Source: Hydractinia symbiolongicarpus (Eukaryota; Cnidaria; Hydrozoa; Anthoathecata; Hydractiniidae). Taken from it: DNA of 64,000 nucleotides. The DNA is taken from assembly GCF_029227915.1 (NCBI RefSeq), contig NC_079879.1, positions 10,478,001 to 10,542,000 on the forward strand. Reading direction: 5' to 3'. Below, one piece after another: positions 13,501-25,469 of this stretch (its first letter is position 1; each line of letters opens with the position of its first letter). A program made the translations under genes and the position numbers. The notes under the pieces were generated by a model, which saw nothing but the letters and a program-made list of their open reading frames with translations, was not told the origin of the DNA and made no database searches.

Positions 13501-16302
13501 TGGAAAAAGACCAAGCAAAGATTGATTCAACCGATTTTAAAAATAGGTGAATTCACTGTTTTTTTTATTTTATTTTTATCTCTGTTTATCGTGAAAAATA
13601 GTCATTTTTGATATACTCGTGTTGTAGAATATGATGGAGAATGACTATTTTCAAGTGACGAAGAAGATGATTCGTTCTTTAAATCTGATGCGATGTAAAG
13701 AAATATATTTTTTATTTTTGTGTTTATACATTATTAAAATTCTTCTACAGTAGCTATAATAGCGCGCATTTTATTTATTTATTATAAAGATAAAATTTTA
13801 AAAATACAAAAAAATCATGCGCAATCTCGTAAAAGAAAACTTGGTAAATCTATACAATAAATTAATTATTCATGATGTTTTAATTGCAATAATCCTTTTG
13901 TTAAAATAATAGTGGAGCAAAAACATAAAAGTAAATCTGACATGGAAGTGGAAAAAACCCAGAGATCGTAGAAAAAGCGCAAAGAAAACGTATTATTTTG
14001 CTAACAACTTTTACTTGTTTGCATTAGCTACGATTTGGTCACAAACTTAGAACAAGGTTTTCTTAATGACGTTTTAACATCATTTCGTTGTCTTTACAAA
14101 AACGTGTATGTTATACCGTCGTAGACATTTCTCCTAATCAATGAAACTATACTGCTTTAGAAAGTTAGACAGAATGTGTCGACTCCTTACGAGAAGCTAA
14201 AGAAATAATTCAGCAACATGAAATAGAAACCGGAACATCGTATTCTAACTACTTTAAGGATGAATAACATAACATGAATAACATGACATGAATACTGAAC
14301 AGACAAACCGAAATAATATCTTCAATAATACTTTAAGGATGTAGCTTTCGGTGCAGACAGTAAGTTTTGACTAAATATTTAATAGAATATAGCTACATAA
14401 AATGTGATTTAAATTAAATTTTAATTTAAGCGTGGAAATAAGTTATCCAAATAAATTTTTGAATTAAAAGGAAAATGCATTTTGTTTGAAGACAAAAAAT
14501 CTTCCATTTCTCAAATAATGTTCGACGGGATACCGTTTATAGTTGTTGGAACAAAAAGCCCATGGTACTGATAGGAACGCTTCTCACAAGAAAGAATGAA
14601 AAGAAAATAAGCTAGAGCGAAAATTATCCTTCGAGATATTGTTTCCTTTCCAGATAACAGGGTGAAATAATATTTTTCCATTCAAGATTACCCGTAAATG
14701 CTATAGGATAACACCGTCCTAATATTATTTTATTGTTTATTTAGATAGACAAGTTAACTGAACGGAAGAAAAACTGCGCCAAAAAGTTGAAAAATGAATG
14801 GGCAGCTAATAAATCTCAAGTGAAGACCAACAGAGAAATTTGGATAAAAATATTAGATTGCCACGCAGACCATTTGTAAGGGGAGGTATTGTCAATATAA
14901 TATAGTGTAACGTATAAATACACTAAGTACGCTGTTGCAATTATATTAAACTTGAAATCGTTTCAGCGCGGTGTTATCAGTCAACAAGTCGATTCAAGAA
15001 TAATAACGAAAATTCACGAACTCGATGGTCAAGGAATAAGGCAAGTAAAAGAGATGGAAAGACACATAAAGATATATGTTCAAAACAAGTTGTTTTGTGA
15101 TAAAATGGTTCCTTCACCAACAAACAGAACATTTTTTCCTACACGACGTGACATCACAAACCACATGTACATAAGCACAACAAAGTTACGTTTATCATAG
15201 ATCGATCAAAATTTCTTATTGTAGAGGAGTTCATCGACAATGTGATAGATTGTAATACTGTAACTCCGCCTCAATCTCCACCTGTCATTAATTTGACCTC
15301 ACCCGAGAAAACAGGAAAAACAGACGTTGTCCCGGGCCAGTTACTGAGTGAAAAAGAATTGTTGACTTTGAAATGGACAAAATTATCAACAACCATATGC
15401 TAACCGTGTGTTGTGGTATTTTTGGAAATGAAAGGATGGCGCAGTGTGACAAGTGCAAAAAATGGTTTCACGGAATGTGTGAAAACATACCAAACAGCGT
15501 TTTTAAGAAGTCCAACCAACAAGAATTGGTATTGCAAAATGTGTAAAAGTGTTAAGTCTTTGTTGTAAATTTATCTTATCTCTTAAGAAAAAAAAAAAAA
15601 CGAACGAAAGTGTTTTATTCCATTCCGCGTGGGTGTTCAAGCCGTACGGGCATAGTTTGTTTAGATATTCGGAACAACTCGCGAAAACTCGTCCAAAATA
15701 TTGTTTTTTATGAACCTCCGACCTGGCACTTGTTATTAGAGTTTTCCGTGAAGGGCCTAGTTCTAAAAGTTTCTTATTTGTAGGCTGAAATTCCATGTTT
15801 TAGTTCTAAAAGGATCTTATTTAGTTTCTTAATTTTTGTGTATTATTCCCATTGGGACCTTAGGTAACAGTAACGTAATAAAACTACTTACTCCCTAGTG
15901 ATGCTTGTAACATCTTCTTCAATTAATTGTAAGCATTAATTACAAACAAGTTTCTTATTTCAGAAATAGACATAGAATATAGTAGTAAAAGTTTCTTAAT
16001 TTTTGAAGATTCTACATGTAGGTTTCTTTGTATTTGTTATTTATCACCTAATTTCAAACTCTGCTAACCCTTAAGAGTATAATGTGCAAAGCAATTCTAG
16101 AAATAATTATGGCATGTCAGCATCATTTCGCTATCTAGCTAAATAGCAAGCTAGCTATAATACCTAGCTAGATTTTAACTTACATATGTTCTGGAATTAC
16201 TCGATCATCTTCTGTTGTATAACAAGGGTTGTGGTCATTGAAATGCCTGTAGTGTCTACAATGCACAACTGCTGCCAATGCTATCAGAATCAGGAGCTTC
16301 AT
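10556..16302 (-). CDS. CTSZ: Cathepsin Z/X, lysosomal cysteine carboxypeptidase
   Basis: Four exons on the minus strand (16302-16184, 12883-12648, 11469-11269, 10902-10556) encode 300 residues; human CTSZ has 303. Residues 1-15 ([15 protein letters not shown]) are a signal peptide. A short propeptide with the family's single Cys (NPCYTT, about residue 27) is followed by PRPHEY and the mature start LPKSLDWRN. The cathepsin X-specific mini-loop HIPQY precedes the catalytic Cys84 in CGSCW. The other catalytic residues are His233 ([10 protein letters not shown]) and Asn254 (RNSWG). The block [17 protein letters not shown] is nearly identical to human. Family knowledge: it is a papain-like (C1A) carboxymonopeptidase of lysosomes, also secreted, with the propeptide Cys blocking the active site. 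Intron 1 (3.3 kb) contains a decayed gene on the opposite strand. A splice acceptor lies 2 nt upstream of the ATG. ZNFX1 starts 867 bp away in divergent orientation. Confidence 0.97.
11644..11720 (+). mobile_element. Helitron-like 5' end (degenerate copy)
   Basis: The stretch TCTTTATAATAATAGCTG, then a TGTTTGTCTGTTTG tract and a GCG-rich patch, matches the 5' ends at 58950 and 57236. It lies in CTSZ intron 2. No matching hairpin plus CTAG 3' end was seen nearby, so this is a fragment. Confidence 0.4.
13500..15565 (+). pseudogene. Decayed CaRF-like / PHD-finger gene nested in CTSZ intron 1
   Basis: Successive forward-strand blocks resemble the calcium-responsive transcription factor (CaRF)-like proteins that are expanded in cnidarians. 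They are a possible start at 13500 ([13 protein letters not shown]), an acidic [10 protein letters not shown] block at about 13660, [19 protein letters not shown] ending YFKD at 14178-14262, and [12 protein letters not shown] at about 14520. Then come [27 protein letters not shown] ending at about 14660, an [10 protein letters not shown] exon at 14745-14875, [12 protein letters not shown] to [13 protein letters not shown] at 14967-15200, and a PHD finger ([13 protein letters not shown], then NWYCKMC) at 15409-15565. Introns with plausible GT/AG ends separate several blocks. It is broken in several ways: a TGA in the acidic block, frameshifts at about 14560 and inside the PHD finger, a TAG after KLRLS at 15198, and a 79-bp insertion flanked by a 13-bp direct repeat at 14250/14329. 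The CaRF assignment is from remembered patterns, and it could be a related transposon-borne family. Confidence 0.6.
15409..15565 (+). pseudogene. PHD zinc finger remnant
   Basis: This is the C-terminal part of the nested pseudogene. The frame from 15409 reads [19 protein letters not shown] then [13 protein letters not shown], which gives the Cys pairs and the H-x2-C of a PHD finger. The last Cys pair (NWYCKMCKS) is in a different frame, so a small indel lies near 15510. A stop and an A-rich run (about 15588-15600) follow. PHD fingers bind histone H3 tails in intact proteins. This copy cannot make a complete domain without frame correction. Confidence 0.6.
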
Positions 16303-17169
16303 TTCTGCATAAAAAGCAACAGAAAAAACACGCACAACTAGATCAGAGTCGAATCAGATCAGTAAATCTAACTATTTATTATTTTTAAGTATTTATACCC
16401 TCCACACTGCTGTCACGAGAATTGTCACATGATTATACATTCAAGTTTTTCGAAAAGGGAAGAAAAAGTGAGACCGCGACCCTAAACACGGTTAGTTTGG
16501 ATATTCCCCGGGGAGTGAACGTATGGTAAGTACTTCTGCGCACCAAATTCGTTGGGTTTCTCTCCTCTTTTTTGACGAAAAAACAAAAAGGTGTTAAATA
16601 CAAGAACTCAAGCCTTATAATCCAAACAGCGCGCCATGACTGCATATTTTCTAAAATTGTAAACAAATTCTTTTTTGCAACAAAGCGGGAAACTTTATAT
16701 GTATAACAACTGTTTTTATGTAATCCTACTGAATCACTTGTCTTATTTCTAAAGTGAAGTTTATTGTAGAATAAAATTTTATTTCTGAATTCCAAAGCAG
16801 CCTTTTTGCTTGAAACACGATAAAATCAAAAACAGGGCTCATTAAATCCGTTTTTGGTGTGAAAGAACTTAAACAACTACAAATTTAGATCAGATCACGT
16901 TTTTGAGAGGTTGAAATGTACCTGGCATATTGTGAAGAAACGGCAAAGTATCTCTATAATAACTTGGATATGATTAATCGTATGATTTATTGTTATTTCA
17001 TGGTTGAATGCTTTTCTCTCGGAATCTTTATTTAATAATAATAGTCACAAACAAAACAGGGTAACGCAGTTGTTGATATAACTGAGAACTTGTTGAGTCA
17101 TGTCATACTGGTGTCTGGCTTTCGAGCTGATTCACACATCATGGCAGAAAAGATAGGTTGATAAGTACC
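16303..17169. promoter_or_regulatory. Divergent intergenic region between CTSZ and ZNFX1
   Basis: These 867 bp separate the start codons of two divergently transcribed genes, so both promoters must lie here (or ZNFX1 may have an upstream non-coding exon). The CTSZ side begins with a splice acceptor 2 nt from its ATG. I saw no unambiguous TATA box or CpG-rich core. A bidirectional promoter is inference from layout only. Confidence 0.4.
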
Positions 17170-20100
17170 ATGGAAAACAGACTTTACGGCCAAGGAGAAA
17201 GAAGTTTTTTTCGCGGTGGAAGAAGAGGGACAGGTGGAGGAAGGTTTAACCATGGTAGAGGAGGCTACAGAGGACGTGGAGCAAGACAAAATCATCAAGG
17301 CGGACAAGGTTGGTATATCTTCTGAGAATTTCAGCTAACTTTTCTGTTTCACGGTTTTAGATTGTGATCTGCCCTTCCGAAAATTTAAAAACATATGCCT
17401 AAGTAAGTGTAATGTTGTGCATTATGAATTTTACTTTGCAAGTATCATGTAGTCTATGGTATAAAAATAAACGGAACAATAGTACAAACAAAAGAAAAGT
17501 GTGTTAGTTCAAATTTCTTTTTTATTGTTTATTTTTTTTCAATATGTCTTAAAAAGTCCTAACAATAAACCTTGTATTTCTTCCTCCAAGAAATAACGGA
17601 GATAACTAAGAAAGTTTAAGTGATTAGAAATTCGAAAAGAGATAGCTAAAACCTGTTTGTAGCAAATAAGGGAAAGCAATAACTCTTAAAGGACAAGTAT
17701 AAACATTCCAGAAAAAGTTTAAGAATTAACTATCGTTTTTGTGCAAATAAAATTCTTATATGAAACAAAAAAAAAATCACTTTGGTGTTTAATTACTTTT
17801 ATCTCGCTACTTAATTCAGTTTGCATAAAAAACATTTTTTTTATAGCCATTGTATCTGGTTTTTATTGTTATCATTTAGTTGACAATGCTCACATGATGA
17901 CATGTATTTTTGCGGAAATGTTTATGGACAAGATGTTGTCATAACTCGGTTTTGTGTTGATCTCGTGATAAATATTTACTAACCTTGTCTCCTGGCAATT
18001 TGAATTAGTTGATATGAGACAATGGAAGCAAAACTAAACACTTTCCTTCTTCTTTTTTTAAAAACACTTAAATAATTATAAAACAAAAAAGTTTAAAGGT
18101 TCAATAAACCCGTAAACGGCCTTTTTTACACGTCTGCCGGGTATCATGTAAGCTTTTAGCGTGCAGGAAAAGCGAGACTCTAGCGGGTGAAATCTGGAAT
18201 AAATGTGAATTTTTTAGGTAATTTTACAGTTACAGATCATCTTCTGTAAAAATATATTTCATATCAAAGTTTATGAAAATTCATTCGAATCTATTTTTAA
18301 TTTAAAATTTCAATTTAATTGCTTAGCTATGAAAAACGGGTGTTCGCAAAAATAAATCCTAATAATTCTATAAAATTTCGCGAACAGCGTTATTCGCGAA
18401 AATTTTTAATTGCATACAATTTCTGATAATAAGCTGATATAATTCTTTTATGTATGGACCAAACTTCTTTGAAACAAAAATGCTTCAGGTCATGTTGTTG
18501 TTGTGTTATATTTAGATAGATGGAGATCGCCAAATCGTGGATTCAACCATGGTAGTATGGGTAGACAGCCCATCACCGGGTGTCAAGTTCAGAAATGGGA
18601 TTCCATTGATGATGTGGATAAACTAATCGTGGAATTAATGGCATCAAAAGAAAGCCTCATTGAACTGCTACAAAAACAAGAAATGAAAGATAAGATCATC
18701 GTTCGATTAGTGTCAATATTTTCTAAAATTTGCAACTCACGAATTCGACAGAGCATGATAGCTCTATTGGTGTTGTTGCGCGACTCTTCCATGATAGTTA
18801 AACATATCCCAAATTATATGATACTCTCGAGTACGAGACATAATTCCGATGAGCAAAATATCGAATTTGCCGAAAATTTAGCGCGAATAATCACGGAGTA
18901 CTTTAAGTGTTTCCCTACGTCCTTTCATGACATGCCTCTGGACTCATTACACATGTTTGCAACAAAATTAAAGAGTAGCGAAGATGTGGTTAAAAAGGTA
19001 ATTTCGTGTCTTCGTTATGATTTTTTTTTTTGTCTCTTCGTTCTTTAAAGAGGGACCACAGCAGGCACACGACGTTTATTCAACGTTGATTCGACGTTGA
19101 ATTCTGGTCGCGACGTCGCAACCCTAAATTCAACATCTTTTAATTATTTTTGCAACGTCGATGCGACTGACGTAAATCCAACGTCTTTTCATCGTTAGTT
19201 TGCAACGTTAATGCGACCAACGTTAATCTAACGTCTTGAATTCTTGAAAATTTGGAGTCAACGGTTGAATTCTCAGCAAGTTCCAATTGGTGTATTTTAC
19301 CAAAAGGTTTTCTTCTGATTAAAAACCTAATTCGACTATGAGTTCAACAACATTTAATTCTTTAGCTTCATTTATCTTCAAATGTTGTTAACAACTTTCT
19401 CGTGCTGCACGAGCACGCCAGCGATCGGCCATTTTTGTTTATGTTTAAACATGGTTGTCGATAAAACACGAATAAAACAACCTCGACAGGTTGTTTTATT
19501 TGTGTTTATTTTACTGTAGTATGAACGGGTATATATAAAACATGGTTTTATATGGTGTGAATGGGGTATTAGAATACCAAAAACGTTTACCTCGACATGT
19601 TAACATTTAGTGACCATGTTTCTCTTACCGATCTGATTTTATTAAAAGTGTGGATGCTTTTCTAAGGAAGTATGGTCCTGAATATATTCATGCTAATTTT
19701 ATTTGTAATTTTTACGAATTTGATTTCACGATGGCTTCTAATGACGTTGATAAATTTTCATTGGGCTGAACATAGTCATTAGAAAGACTACGGGCTGAAA
19801 TACTAGAGATTTCTATAAATATCTGTCGTGAATACTTGACGCATCGTTTTAATCTCAGGTTTTGTTATTATAAAACTCTGTTAAGTTTCATTATGGAGAT
19901 ATAAGACTCCTTTATTACACCTTTGTTTTCTTTGCCATGTTTTTATTGGTTGTATATATTTCTGATGATTATGCTAAAAAAATGTATAGAGTGCAAACGA
20001 TATTATTTTTATTCGGGATAGTCAGGTACAAAAGGGTCGGAATCATGCTAGGAGAGGATACGTGAACATTTGATTGACTTGACCAAATCTCCGGATCTGG

Positions 20101-23100
20101 TACTTAAGCGTTCAAAAAAAAAAGAAGAAGAATAACAGTTGCGGAAACATAGAGACGAAGTTGATTAGAACGTTCCAAGATGTTTTTTCAACGTTGAAAA
20201 AAAGTTGAATAAAGGTTTCGCGAACATTTCTAAGCAACATTTCTTAACACCATAAAACGACGTCGATTAGATCTTGCAAGACGTTGTTTCAACGTTAAAA
20301 GGACGTTGTCCGACGTTGAATAGCCGTCAAAAAGACTTTTTATATTAATCAACGTTGAAGTGCCCACTGGGACGGATTGGAAAATCTTGCAAAATCAAAA
20401 CAGAGGAATAAGAAATAAGACTGTCTTGGCTGTTTTGATAGAAAATAGCTTAGAAGAGAATGCATAGGGAAATAGAAACTTGTCGAAGTTAATGTTTTGA
20501 CAAGTTTTTTACAACATAATAGTATAGTTCTCTTATTTTTGCATTTTTTAAGGATTATTATTATTAAATTTTTCTGGACCAAAGGATTTCTAAATTTTGT
20601 AAAAAGTTAAATATGTACTTTGTTTCAGGTACAAGAACTGACATCAAACAGAGAAGCCATTTTGCATGACATTGCAGAAAAGAAGAGTAATATAAAGAAG
20701 GAGGAAACTCCTTCGCAGAGCTTTCGAGAGATGGAAGTGCACCCCACTGAAAAAGAGATTCATCTACGTGAAAGACCTTTTCTTAGAGCAATAAAAAAGA
20801 GAGGCTGCTACAATGATGGAGAACACTACCTAGACGTCCAATACAGATTGCTGAAAGAAGATTTAATTTCACCACTTCGCGAAGGTATACATGAAGTGAT
20901 CGATAATATACCAAGAAGGGAGCGAAAGCATGCTCTTAAAGTTTACACTGGAATAAAAGTACTGTACACCAACTGCACCAACCAAGGGCTCACATATCAC
21001 ATAGCCTTCGACACAACCTATACAAAAGGAATTCCATGGAAACATTCAAAACGCTTAATCTATGGTAGTTTATTGTGCTTCAGTAAAGATAACTTTCAAA
21101 CTATGATTTTTGCCACAGTTGCTAATCGAGATGCTGAAGGCTTGGCAAATGGAGAGCTGGACATAAGATTCATAGAACGTCAATCAAGTTATGATTATGT
21201 AAAGGATGGAGAGCAAATGTCTATGGTGGAGAGTGCTTCGTACTTTGAGGCTTACAAGCATGTTTTAAAAGCATTGAAGGAGATTCCTTCAGATGCTGTT
21301 CCTATGAGCTGTTATATAGTGGAATGTAAAAGCAATGTGGAAATTCCAATGTATCTAAAGCAGCATAAAAATCCTGTGTATGAGTTACCCATACAGTCCA
21401 ACAATCAACAACAAAATATTAAAAAACCTTTTGTTTCTAAATTTATACCAATTGAGTTGCTTGAGGCCGAAAGACGATTTGCGAAAGTCGAAATTATGGA
21501 AGACAGTTCTTGGGATATAGAAACATGCCTTAATAAATCCCAAGTAACAGCATATAAAAATGCTTTGACAAATGAACTGTCGGTTATACAGGGACCACCA
21601 GGCACTGGAAAAACGCATGTTGGTTTGCGCATAGCAGACACATTTTTGATAAATAAAAGTTTCTGGAATAAAGGTGAGAACACACCCATGTTAATTGTAT
21701 GCTACACTAATCATGCGTTGGATCAATTTTTACATGGACTGGTAGAGTTTGGTCACAAGAATATAATACGAGTTGGAGGAAGAGCAAGCGAATCTTTAAA
21801 AAAATACTCTCTTTCAGAAGCCACTTTTCGTATCGGACGGGATACGATTATACGACAAGCGAAGATTAACGCTTACGAAATGAGAGACAACATCAAGCGC
21901 CAACTGCAACCATATGTGGATGGATTGAAACAGCTAAACACATCAACATCTACTGGACTATTCTTGCATTTTGATACTCTTCAGCATGTAATAAGCCCTA
22001 CACATATTAACTATTTTGGTTCAGTTGAAAGGAATTGCAGGCAGTTGGGAATATCGGTTTTTGATATATTTCTGGGATTGTTAAAGATCCCTCCAGAAAA
22101 TGTGAGACGTATACAACGAATTAAAGTTCAAGAAGATATGACTGACAAAAAGGGAAACGACTTTATCAACGTCGAGGGAGAAGGCGACAATCTTGTCAAT
22201 AGATGGGCAGCTGATCGTGAAATGTTTGCGAATGAAGGGACAGAAAAAGATACAAAAGAAGCGTATGCCTCTTTGCTAGTTGATAAGGATGGTTTTCAAG
22301 TTGTCCAACCCACCAAGAAAGAAAGGCAAAGTAGAATTAAAGAAAACCTCGGTGTGGAAGCCTTGAAGGACAATGAAGTAAAGAGAATAGTCAATCCATG
22401 GCGACTGTCCCTAAAAAACCGGTGGAAATTATACAAATATTGGATTCGTATTTTCACCTCTCAATATTCTGCGTATGTTCAAGGAAAAACTGAAGATTAT
22501 GAAAATGCTTGCGAAAGAGTTGCTGAGATTTGTGAGCAAGAAGAAGAAAGAGTGTTGCGGCAAGCAGATGTTATTGCCATGACGACAACTTGTGCAGCAA
22601 AGTATCAACGAATCATGAATAAGATCAAACCCAAAGTAGTTATCATTGAAGAAGCTGCAGAAGTTCTGGAAGCACATGTGATGTCATCACTGACAGACGG
22701 CACACAGCACCTGGTGCTAATAGGCGACCACAAACAGTTACGACCGAATCCGTCAGTTATCGAGCTTGCTAAAAAATTCTCATTGGAGGTATCTTTGTTC
22801 GAGAGGATGGTCAATAATGGCATACAGTGTCATATGTTAGATACACAACATCGAATGAGACCAGAGATATCGAAATTACTGCGCCACGTGTATCCCACCT
22901 TGAAGGATCATGAATCAGTAATGCAGTATCCAGATATAAAAGGAATTTCAAAGAATATTGTTTTTATCAACCATCAACACGTAGAGGGTGAGATAGAGCA
23001 CCTGAAATCAAAATGCAATCTCCATGAAGCTAGATTCATCAAATCATTATGCCGTTACTTTCTAAAGCAAGGTTATGCTTCCAGTCAAATCACTATTTTG

Positions 23101-25404
23101 ACTGGATACACAGGTCAACTTCTTACTTTGCAGAATATGATGCCACGATCTGAATTTGAAGGAGTACGAGTTGCTGCCGTTGATAATTTTCAAGGAGAAG
23201 AAAATGAAATAATCTTACTTTCTCTTGTACGAAGCAACTTGGATGGCAAAATAGGCTTCTTAAGAACAAACAACAGAGTATGTGTTGCCTTGTCAAGAGC
23301 TAAGCATGGTTTGTACGTCATTGGAAACTTTCAAGCACTGGAAGAAGCAAGTTTGTTATGGCAAAAGATAATCAGCGATATCAGAGCCATGAATGCGTTA
23401 CAAGATCATGTAACCTTAATTTGCAGAAACCACCCTGAAACTAAAGTGAATGCAAAAGAAGAAACAGATTTCTTTCAAGTACCAGAGGGTGGTTGTACGA
23501 AGCCATGCGCGTTTCGTTTAAGCTGTGGCCATGCTTGTGCTATGGCATGTCATCCAACAGATCAAGACCATGCAAACTACGTTTGTCGAAAATCATGCAA
23601 TAAAACTGTGTGTGCTGACAATCACAAATGTCCGAAAGCGTGCCACAATCCCCGACCATGCGGGAAATGCACATTCAAAGTATCCAAAATAGTGCCAAAG
23701 TGTGGACATAAGCAAATAATGAAATGTTTTGAAGAACCAAAAGACTTTATATGCCAAGAAAAATGCACAAAGGTCTTTTCGTGTGGCCACATTTGCGCGC
23801 ACCATTGTGGTGAGGATTGTGCGCAGTTTGAATGCAAGGTGATAGTAAAAAAGAAGTTAAAATGTGGCCACGAAGCATCTGTCGAATGTCATTTGGATTC
23901 CGAAAATGTTGTTTGTTCTGAACCATGTGATGCGACATTGGAATGTCTTCATAAATGTACCGGGACATGTGGCACGTGCATTCAAGGAAGACTGCATGTC
24001 AAGTGTTTACACGAATGTAAAAGAATCCTGGTATGCTCTCATCTCTGCGAGGAACCTTGCACTGATTTATGTCCTCCCTGTTTAAAAAAATGCGAGAACA
24101 AGTGTGTTCATAGTAACTGTCAGGAATGCTGTGGTAAGCCATGTGTTTTATGCACAGAGCCATGCGCATGGAAGTGCGAACATCAGCAGTGCACTGCGTT
24201 GTGTAGTGAGCTTTGTAACAGAGACAGATGCAATGAGCCATGCAGTGAGCTGTTAGATTGTGGACACGCTTGTATTGGTTTATGTGGAGAAAAATGCCCA
24301 GATTATTGCCGTATCTGTAATAAGGAGATTGTAGAAGAAATCTTTTTCGGTACAGAAAGTGATAAAGATGCTAGGTTTATTGTCCTTGAGGATTGCTACC
24401 ATATATTTGAAGTTTCTTCTCTCGACACATGGATGGAAATACAAGAAGAAGCAAATAATATAAAATTAAAGGAATGCCCAAAATGTAAAACCGTGGTGAG
24501 AAAAAGTTTGAGATATGGAAACATTGTGAGGCAAACACTAAATGATATCGAAGCTATCAAGCGTAAAATGATTGGTGAAAAAAATGAAATTGAACAAAAG
24601 AAGAGAAAAGCTAACCGACTTTGGATGAAGATCAGAAGTCTGTCAAGTTTCTTTTTTATGTATACTATGGGAGGGTCTACTAAATCTCTCCCGAAGCTAA
24701 TTGAGAAGTCATCAGACATCTACACTGCTAGCAGTTTACTAAATCAAGTAAAATTGATTAAAAACTTAGTTAATTTCTTGACCGAACAGGAACTAAAAGA
24801 TCAAAAAGCAGATGCAGAAATAAGCTTATTAGGTTATCTAATAAACTCACCACTTCGTGAACAACAATTTAAACTGGCTATAATTGAATTTGAAAGATTG
24901 AAATTAATACATAGTGCAAAAGATACGTTGGAGCGTCTTCAGATTAAAAATAGGGGATCGTACGCTAATGTAGTTCATAACGCCGCATTGCTAGATGACA
25001 TAGGAAGATTAAGCGAATGGTTAGCTGAACTTCGCGGGAAATTTTTGTCAGACGCTAAACTAAAAGTAATGTCAACAGAAATAACTACCGTCCAGAAAAA
25101 ATGGAATACCCATTCAGTTACTGTAGAAGAGAAAGAAACGATATTAAAGGCAATGGGCCTTGAAAAAGGTCGTTGGTTCAAATGTGAAAATGGGCATTAC
25201 TACGCCATTGGTGAATGTGGTGGCGCAATGGAAAAATCAAAGTGTCCTGAATGCAACTGTGTAATTGGTGGAGAAAATCACGCCCTGGCAACTGGAAATC
25301 AACACGCAGGAGAGTTTGACGATTCTGCGTATGCAGCTTATTCTGAAGAAGCAAACAATTTAATGAACTTGGATCCTCAAGAACTGGAACGTTTACGACG
25401 ATAA
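17170..25404 (+). CDS. ZNFX1: NFX1-type zinc finger-containing protein 1 (ZNFX1), SF1 RNA helicase
   Basis: Three coding exons (17170-17308, 18516-18997, 20629-25404) encode 1798 residues; human is 1918. Exon 1 is a Gly/Arg-rich RGG-type tail. Exon 2 is an all-helical Armadillo-like region. Exon 3 holds the ERPFLRA and YLDVQYRLLKEDL regions, then a superfamily 1 helicase: Walker A GPPGTGKT at 529-536, Walker B EEAA at 881-884, GDHKQLRP, QHRMRPEI, VDNFQGEENEIILLSLVRS and LSRAKHG. About residues 1140-1440 are repeated Cys/His NFX1-type fingers, and an RZ-type finger (GHYYAIGECGG, then CPEC) is near 1720-1755. Family knowledge: mammalian ZNFX1 binds viral dsRNA at mitochondria and triggers interferon signalling, and worm ZNFX-1 maintains small-RNA inheritance in germ granules. 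The large uninterrupted exon 3 is intact with no stops. Start: the ATG of the RGG exon in good context (ACCATGG). Phases 1 and 0 join cleanly. Confidence 0.97.
19060..20372. mobile_element. Putative MITE with AACGTTGA subterminal repeats in ZNFX1 intron 2
   Basis: The left end (about 19060-19250) and right end (about 20170-20372) are rich in CAACGTTGA and GACGTCG motifs, and the ends are related as inverted repeats. The right end read backwards begins CCCAGTGGGCAC then CAACGTTGATT; the left end reads CACAGCAGGCAC and then ATTCAACGTTGATT. The middle is unrelated AT-rich DNA with a 22-bp-arm hairpin. I see no transposase frame, so it would be non-autonomous. The exact ends and target-site duplication could not be fixed. 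Confidence 0.5.
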
Positions 25405-25463
25405 AGGTAGATCGGGATTTTTTTTGTTTCAGGTGGTATTCTATAGCTTAGCCGAAACAAAAT

Positions 25464-25469
25464 AATAAA
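25464..25469 (+). terminator. Candidate ZNFX1 polyadenylation signal AATAAA
   Basis: A canonical AATAAA lies 60 nt past the ZNFX1 stop codon. It is followed by a T-rich stretch. In AT-rich DNA chance matches are common, so position is the main support. Confidence 0.45.

Noticed and set aside
21385-24719. Minus-strand and out-of-frame open frames inside the ZNFX1 exon
   Set aside because: They are shadows of a long, well-conserved coding exon and show no independent domains or start context.
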